DNA of 21,010 bases. Origin: Nemertoderma westbladi (taxonomy: Eukaryota > Xenacoelomorpha > Nemertodermatida > Nemertodermatidae). Made by a program: the position numbers and the translations under genes. Positions 15,805 to 21,010 of this stretch are shown here, piece after piece; position 1 is the stretch's first letter; each line of letters begins with the position of its first letter. The stretch covers positions 1 to 21,010 of the forward strand of contig JAUCBJ010002455.1 in the NCBI GenBank assembly GCA_032718475.1, written 5' to 3'. Below the pieces are notes generated by a model that saw only the letters and a program-made list of their open reading frames with translations, was not told the DNA's origin and searched no databases.

Positions 15805-18275
15805 ATGAAGAAATATGTAATCGTGGAATTTCAAGTTGATGACAGCATTGATTGGGCGCCTTCTGGCTGGCTGACAGACAAACAGCAGACAAACAAAGGC
15901 AGCATCGGGGATATAGTTTGGCCACCTCGAAATGCCGGCGTGTTGCGAAGGAAGGAGAGCTGGGGTTCTGATTTATTATCCAGTTGGCCCCAATTTAAAG
16001 TGAAGGTGCTACACTTTACAGGTTTGCAATTTTTCTATGACGTTTCTATTTAAAAAAAGGGCCTGTATATTCGTATATACAGTCAGGCAATAATGTAAAT
16101 TAATTTTAAATTCGTTTAGTTTTATATTATATAATAAAATAATTGATAAATTATACTTTATATTTGATTAGATTAAATAGATAATAAATTTCGGTAAACA
16201 ATCATTTAATAAAGTTACATATTTAATTACTTTTACTATATTTTGCTGTAGAATAAAGTACAAATATATGTTATGTAAAGTAAAGTAGGTAACGTATAAT
16301 AGAGATAACATTACAGACTTAATTATTCGCAGATTCGTTGAAACGTGCAACGGGAATACTTGTTGATGGGGAAAGAGGTGATATTACTCGGGTTATAGAG
16401 CAGCCCTCCACAGGTGACGAAGGCCCCCAAACGTTAAATAGGGGGAAAAAGCGCCACCGGCCGGATGTGGATTACTTTCTCGGACCCAGGCATAGATATG
16501 CATCAGAATCCAGTGAAGAGGTTAGACCGGGTAGATGTGAAGGGGGGGGGTTAAGTAATGTGAAACCTGTCCAAAATAGCGTGACTGTATTTATGGATGG
16601 CCTCTTGGGCTTGGCTGTTATTCTATGGGGAATTAATAAAATTTGCCTAATTAAACTTCGTATCGTCATATCATACTCCGTCCCTTATGTAACAAACTAC
16701 AACATTTAATATATGTCAAACTAAGGATATTTTTTATCCCTGCAGGATGATGAACTAAACAGCTACTTAACTAGTTTCGGAAAAGCTCCACCTCCACCTA
16801 TTCGTCCGTTTCCCATGTTATCCCCGTTTCCAAGTGTCTACTCGCAACCAATTGTGGACATGGACCTTACTCAAAGCTCAAGTGCTGTCCAGTCTGGACC
16901 CGAAACCCCAAGTATGTTCTCGTACTCGCAACCAACCATGGACGTGGTCCATACTCAAAGCTCAAGTGCTGTCCAGTCTGGACCCGAACCGCAAAGTGTT
17001 TTCTCGTACTCGCAACCAACCATGGACGTGGTCCGTACTAAAAGCTCAAGTGCTGTCCAGTCTGGACCCGAACCGCAAAGTGTTTTCTCGTACTCGCAAC
17101 CAACCATGGACATGGACCTTACTCAAAGCTCAAGTGCTGTCCAGTCTGGACCCGAAACCCCAAGTGTGTTCTCGTACTCGCAACCAACCATGGACGTGGT
17201 CCGTACTCAAAGCTCAAGTGCTGTCCAGTCTGGACCCGAAACCCCAAGTGTGTTCTCGTACTCGCAACCAACCATGGACGTGGTCCGTACTCAAAGCTCA
17301 AGTGCTGTCCAGTCTGGACCCGAAACCCCAAGTGTGTTCTCGTACTCGCAACCAACCATGGACGTGGTCCATACTCAAAGCTCAAGTGCTGTCCAGTCTG
17401 GACCCGAAACCCCAAGTGTGTTCTCGTACTCGCAACCAATCTCGGAAGTTGTCCATTCTGGTCCCTCCAGTATTAACTCTCCATCGCCGACATTCTCCGC
17501 TCAAAGCACTATCAATTTGGGAGATCTTTTAAATACTGCAGATTTAAATACTATTCAGAAGATAGTTGAAACAATTGGTTCTGATCAAGTGATACAACCA
17601 AGTGTATCTGATGTTCCACAGCGTTCTGTTTCAGAACGTGTGTTATCCCATCTACAATGGTTGCGGGACAACGCTTTAAATACCAATCGTGCAATAAAAT
17701 CTATATTACTTCACCTGAAAGCGAAGGGAGAACAATCGGAGTCGCTAGGCCTAACTGATGCCGCTTTATATTTACCAATTTCCACCGATGCTGAATTGCA
17801 GGTAGTCGAAGATAAACTCATGTCTATTGAGTTTAAAGAATGTTTTATAAAGGAAATAAGATTACTTGGAGACCGAGATCCTCTTAGTTTAGTTCGCTCA
17901 GCTTTGCGTATGATCATAAGCAATGAATATGCATCACAATATAACTGGGCGGGTACGAAGAAGAAACCATTTAAAGATTTAAAGGTAATAATTTTCATCA
18001 TGGGCACTGGGCAGGGACAGGGTATTTTGTGTGACAATTTGTTGATAGCGTGGAATTATGTGCCTTAATGATGTACTGTTACTTCATGAGTTATCCAAAT
18101 ATATCTTATTTTTGTGGTTTATTACTTGCAGATTACCAAAGTGATCACGGAAGCAGTGCTAACGCACCATGGAACCACGGTTACTAAGCTACAGGTTCAG
18201 GATAAAATTAAAGATTGGCTGAAACACGCTCCAGTTAGAGCTGGAGGGGTCAAGTCTCCTGGTGGCGAGGAGTAG
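15805..18275 (+). CDS. Four-exon DUF4806 protein, putative transposon accessory protein
   Basis: I infer exons 15805-16021, 16333-16520, 16746-17984 and 18132-18275. Donors are CAG|GTTTGC, GAG|GTTAGA and AAG|GTAATA; acceptors are CGCAG, TGCAG and TGCAG. Phases agree (1, 0, 0), giving 595 aa. Exon 1 holds YVIVEF, WAPSGWL, VWPP and WPQFKVKVL, the N-terminal domain that I know precedes DUF4806 in invertebrate proteins. Exon 2 is basic (GKKRHRP, a possible nuclear signal) and ends in SESSEE. Exon 3 begins DDELNSYLTSFG and carries seven 28-aa repeats (residues about 166-361), then a helical segment (about 425-460). DUF4806 spans about 475-590 (LPISTDAELQVVEDKL, ASQYNWAGTKKKPFKDLK, then ITKVITEAV in exon 4). 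The molecular role is unknown; DNA binding at the subterminal arrays is an inference from gene partnership. Splicing needs RNA support. Confidence 0.8.
16836..17462 (+). repeat. Seven and a half 84-bp coding tandem repeats
   Basis: The units encode 28 residues on the pattern SYSQPTMD-hh-TQ-SSSAVQSGPE--SVF. Seven are complete (16836-17423) and an eighth is partial. Units differ at only a few positions: VVRT, VVHT or MDLT, and ETPS or EPQS. The DMDLT type appears in units 1 and 4, which suggests duplication of blocks of units. Near-identity at the DNA level keeps other frames open on both strands; those frames are artefacts. Confidence 0.93.
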
Positions 18276-18590
18276 CCTAATGAAGACGATGATGAACTTA
18301 TTTGTATTCTACATACTGCAGTACTGTGGGCCTACTTTATTAATGCCATTTAATTATTTAATTTTACTTAATACTTAATTATGTTAATTTTGCTTTCTCA
18401 TTACAACATTACTCACCTGAAATGTATCATAGAAATATAATATATGTATTACAATTGATTAGTTATATACCTGTTGCCCCTTCCATTTTATACTGAACTT
18501 ATAATATTGCGTATACAACTTGTTTAAAATGCATTTACACCAAATTTGAACATTTATTGAACCAATTAAGTAAATAATGCAGTAGAATGG
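18276..18590. other. 3' flank of the DUF4806 gene, no gene seen
   Basis: AT-rich sequence between the end of the DUF4806 gene and the right subterminal array, presumably 3' UTR and transposon interior. I see no further coding region. Confidence 0.55.
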
Positions 18591-18594
18591 CAAT

Positions 18595-18871
18595 GGAATT
18601 TGAACGACATTGTATCGTCATTAAAACGTCATTTAAACGATGTTTATAATTTACACCAAATTTGAACGTTTTTCAAGAAATTAAATTATATAACGAAATT
18701 TAAACGTCACCTGAACGTTGTTGCTTTACGTTGATCAATAACGTGTAATACACGCAATAAGAGCGGCCACTGAACCATTCCTTCAACGTAAAGGTTGTAT
18801 GCACGTCTATTGAACTAAAAAGACGTTCAGATGAAATTTAGACGTAATTTGATCGTCAAATGAACGAAAAT
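18595..18871. repeat. Right subterminal motif array (TTTGAACG / AACGTC / GACGTTCA)
   Basis: In the last ~290 bp of the transposon, ACGTTCA-related words recur in both orientations. Examples are TTTGAACGAC (about 18598), AAACGTCATTTAAACG (18623), TTTGAACGTTT (18655), TTTAAACGTCACCTGAACG (18700), GACGTTCAG (18822), TTTAGACGTAATTTG (18837) and ATGAACGAAAA (18860). The vocabulary is the same as in the left array, although the two ends do not align as a long inverted repeat. Confidence 0.75.
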
Positions 18872-18882
18872 TGCTACCTGGG
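18872..18882 (+). repeat. Right terminal inverted repeat
   Basis: TGCTACCTGGG, the exact complement of the left end, followed by the second TA of the target duplication (18883-18884) and then LINE codon GCA. Confidence 0.92.
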
Positions 18883-18884
18883 TA

Positions 18885-20030
18885 GCAGCCCCATTATCAG
18901 CAATCTTTCGAGTATCATTCGAAACGCATGCATTACCATCTGTCTGGCTGACGGCCAACATAATACCAACGTTCAAAAAAGGCGATCCGTCAGATCCTTA
19001 TAACTATCGGCCTATATCCCTTATCTGTATTGCTTGTAAACTCATGGAAATGCGCATCAAACAGGTTTTAATAGATTATTTATTTTCTCATAAATTAATA
19101 AGTAGGGCACAACACGGTTTTTTACATCGTAAATCCACCTGTACTCAAATGCTAGAATGTGTTACTGATTGGTTCAATTTAATTGATAAACGAAAGAACC
19201 TGGACATTATATATATAGACTTTGCAAAAGCCTTTGATTCGGTAGTTCACTCTAAATTACTATCAAAGCTCACTAGCTACGGTGTATGCGGAGATCTGTT
19301 TCTATGGATACGTGCATTTCTATGTAATAGAACCCAAAATGTACTTGTAGGTACCGAATCATCGGACTACTGTGTAGTTACATCGGGAACTATTCAAGGC
19401 AGTGTCTTGGGGCCAGTATTGTTTCTTTTATTTATTAATGATTTACCTGATGCATTGTTACCTGTATGTAATAAACTATTTGCTGATGACCTTAAGCTTT
19501 ATGCACCGGAGGAAGATTGTGATTCTCTAGCCTCAGCCCTTCAAAACTTGGAAGACTGGACTAGAAAATGGCAACTAACAGTAGCGGCGCACAAATGCTC
19601 GGTTGTTTACGTAGGTGGAAATAATAATAAATTTGTTTATAATTTAAATGGTGCAGTGCTTAAATCAGATACATACTGTAAGGATCTAGGTTTAATCGTG
19701 TGTACGGACCTCAAATTTGATGAATACTCTAGGGAACAAGTTGCAAAAGCGTACAAAATACTGAACTGGATATTTCGCAGTGTACTGACAGCTAATATTA
19801 AAGCCCTGCTAACAGCATATAAGACTCTGGTAAGACCGTTGCTGGAATATTGCACACCCATATGGTCCCCTTTCACAAAAAAAAGTATTGACCTTGTTGA
19901 GAAAGTACAACGGTACTTTACCAGACGATTGTACGCTCGCTGCAAACTACCGTATGTCAGTTACCTCAATCGCATACAGTATCTATCTGTGCAACCGTTA
20001 GAGGTGCGTAGAATTATTTTCGACCCATAG
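18885..20030 (+). pseudogene. LINE ORF2, 3' part: remainder of reverse transcriptase (truncated)
   Basis: Continuation of the ORF2 at 2509, read from codon GCA at 18885 for 381 residues. It contains LPSVWLTANIIPTFKKGDP and YNYRPISL, then AQHGFLHRKSTCTQM, FAKAFDSV (first catalytic Asp at 19236-19238), TSGTIQGSVLGPVLFLLFINDLP, the catalytic FADD box (19479-19490), and LVRPLLEYCTPIWSPF near the end. The first ATG, at 19044, is not a real start; the frame is open from the transposon edge. The protein stops at PLEVRRIIFDP, where CR1-like proteins normally continue for roughly another 80-100 residues, so the tail and 3' UTR are missing. RT copies element RNA into DNA at the target nick. This copy cannot function while interrupted. 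Confidence 0.92.
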
Positions 20031-20832
20031 CCTCGTTTAACTTTGCCACTAGGCGGCACAAGTGCCGCCCAGTTGAATCAATTTGCCGCCCAGTCACAGC
20101 CAGAGTGCCTTCCTAATATATTATATCTGGACTAGCCTCAGCCAGCGACCAATCTAATATGTATCAATCCCAGTAAAGTACCTACATAAACTTCTAAAGG
20201 AATAAGTGATTGACAGCACAGAGACTTCAATGGGTGATAGCCATAGTACAGTAGTAGTAGTAGTAGTGGAGGGATGAGTCAGTGTCCAACCCAATGCGAC
20301 CTTTACTAATGTTAGTAAAGGTCGCCTTTGGTCCAATCATTGTGTAGATGTCTATAGATTCCTGATAGGCTTACTGCAGTTAATTGGTGCCTCAGATGGA
20401 TATTGGATAGTTCCAACTTCCAAGGCTGCTTGCTATCACCATACTTACCTGTCTGGCACCTTTAACCCCCTACCCCTGTTAAGAGTAGTCAGTTTTCAGT
20501 ATATGTTACTATTAGTATTCAGGAGAGATTTAGAAGTTTATTAGTCATTATAAACTACCCCGAGACCGAGCAGGGCTTACATTGCATCATTGCTTTATTA
20601 TGTAATAAATTGGTTTTGAAAATTAAGTGTGTAACTACTTAATTAGGGTTCGTCTATGTACATTTATTAATAATTTGATATAATTATAATAATACTATTA
20701 TTATTTTATTAATAATAATTTATTAAGTTTTAATAATGATTTTTATGATACTGTATATTTATTTATTTATTTATGATACTGATATTATTTTTCTTATAAA
20801 TTTAATTATATTATTTTTAATAAGTATATTTA
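20031..20832. other. Non-coding right flank
   Basis: No credible gene. A perfect 8-bp stem with 2-base loop, GGCGGCAC-AA-GTGCCGCC, lies at 20052-20069, with a second TTGCCGCCCAG nearby at 20083. A (GTA)n run is at about 20250. From 20640 the sequence is extremely AT-rich. The abrupt change at about 20027 marks where the LINE is truncated. Confidence 0.55.
20296..20325. repeat. Perfect 30-bp palindrome
   Basis: GCGACCTTTACTAA is followed by the exact inverted copy TTAGTAAAGGTCGC with no unpaired gap beyond the central TG. No coding context and no T-run follow, so a terminator is not implied. It could be a solo hairpin from a mobile element. Confidence 0.85.
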
Positions 20833-20965
20833 GGCCCATGTGAAGAATACCAGACTTTTTGCCGTTATATTTCACTTTGCAGTTACCCCCATGTGAAGAA
20901 TATCAGGTTTTCACAAAAAAAAACACAGGTTACAGACGGGTTGAATCTAACCAAAACAATAAACT
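20833..20965 (+). mobile_element. Second, partial copy of the CCCATGTGAAGAAT MITE
   Basis: Matches 7722-7853 closely in the same orientation. It includes the opening GGCCCATGTGAAGAATACCAG, TTTGCCGTTATATTTCACTTTGCAG, the internal repeat of CCCATGTGAAGAAT, and CTAACCAAAACAATAAAC. Its 5' end is better preserved than at 7721, where the first motif has decayed. Similarity stops at about 20965 and no inverted right end is seen before the window ends. Confidence 0.7.
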
Positions 20966-21010
20966 AATTAGTATATGTACAGCTTATAAGAGTTTGCAGT
21001 TAGTGGAAGA

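Larger units (their letters stand above)
3979..18882 (+). mobile_element. 14.9-kb two-gene DNA transposon with CCCAGGTAGCA termini and TA duplication
   Basis: The element begins CCCAGGTAGCA (3979-3989) and ends with its exact reverse complement TGCTACCTGGG (18872-18882). It is flanked by TA on both sides (3977-3978 and 18883-18884). Removing the element and one TA joins codon ATA of the left LINE half to GCA of the right half and reopens a single RT frame, which fixes both boundaries independently of the repeats. The element encodes a tnp2-like transposase and a spliced DUF4806 protein, both on the + strand. It also contains several nested insertions (5071-5653, about 6241-13122, 15430-15575); without them it would be about 7.3 kb. 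The transposase and the terminal repeat arrays resemble the CACTA/EnSpm side of the DDE transposons, but TA duplication and CCCAGG ends are not classic CACTA, so I do not name a superfamily. Confidence 0.9.

Noticed and set aside
16836-17462. CRISPR-like regular repeats
   Set aside because: Units are contiguous coding tandem repeats without unique spacers, in a eukaryotic context.
16834-17532. Alternative + frame and minus-strand ORF (17119-17439) across the 84-bp repeats
   Set aside because: Shadows of the coding repeat; only the frame leading into the DUF4806 domain has recognisable homology.
18885-20030. The two LINE halves as two unrelated LINE fragments
   Set aside because: The halves are consecutive parts of the same protein, join in frame at the TA duplication, and neither overlaps nor lacks sequence at the junction.

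Overview
This window is eukaryotic, almost certainly from an animal. It holds a CR1-like LINE, spliced genes with GT/AG introns, a DUF4806 protein (a family I know from invertebrates), a metazoan-type tnp2-like transposase and many nested MITE-like repeats. Short words such as TAGGCCTA, ACCGGT and TACTGTAC recur throughout. This fits a marine invertebrate, possibly an echinoderm or similar, but I cannot fix the taxon. I see no convincing host gene; nearly everything recognisable is mobile DNA.

Outer layer: a LINE on the + strand. ORF1 (1403-2581) has zinc fingers, a coiled coil and an RNA-binding-like region. ORF2 starts at 2509 with an APE endonuclease and the beginning of a reverse transcriptase (RT). 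ORF2 is cut at 3978 and resumes in the correct frame at 18885, running to 20030, where its C-terminal tail is lost.

Middle layer: a 14,904-bp insertion (3979-18882) fills the gap. It has 11-bp terminal inverted repeats (CCCAGGTAGCA / TGCTACCTGGG), a TA target duplication, and terminal regions rich in ACGTTCA-like and GACGT motifs. It carries two + strand genes. One is a 719-aa tnp2-like transposase (13203-15362). The other is a four-exon gene (15805-18275) that I reconstruct as a 595-aa protein with an N-terminal YVIVEF/W-P domain, seven 28-aa tandem repeats and a C-terminal DUF4806 domain. I infer that the transposase catalyses movement and that the second protein is an accessory or DNA-binding partner.

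Inner layer: later insertions have swollen the transposon. There is a 583-bp MITE with opposed arrays of GAACTTAGATC (5071-5653). A 6.9-kb inverted-repeat block (about 6241-13122) contains a pogo/psq-type helix-turn-helix exon, a pair of ~0.8-1.1 kb inverted arms each with the same small ORF, CCAACTACAC minisatellites, a LINE fragment, a 250-bp MITE and a hairpin element. A further 146-bp MITE lies between the two genes. Without these blocks the transposon would be about 7.3 kb.

Right flank (20031-21010): AT-rich DNA with two perfect small palindromes and a second copy of the MITE found at 7721.
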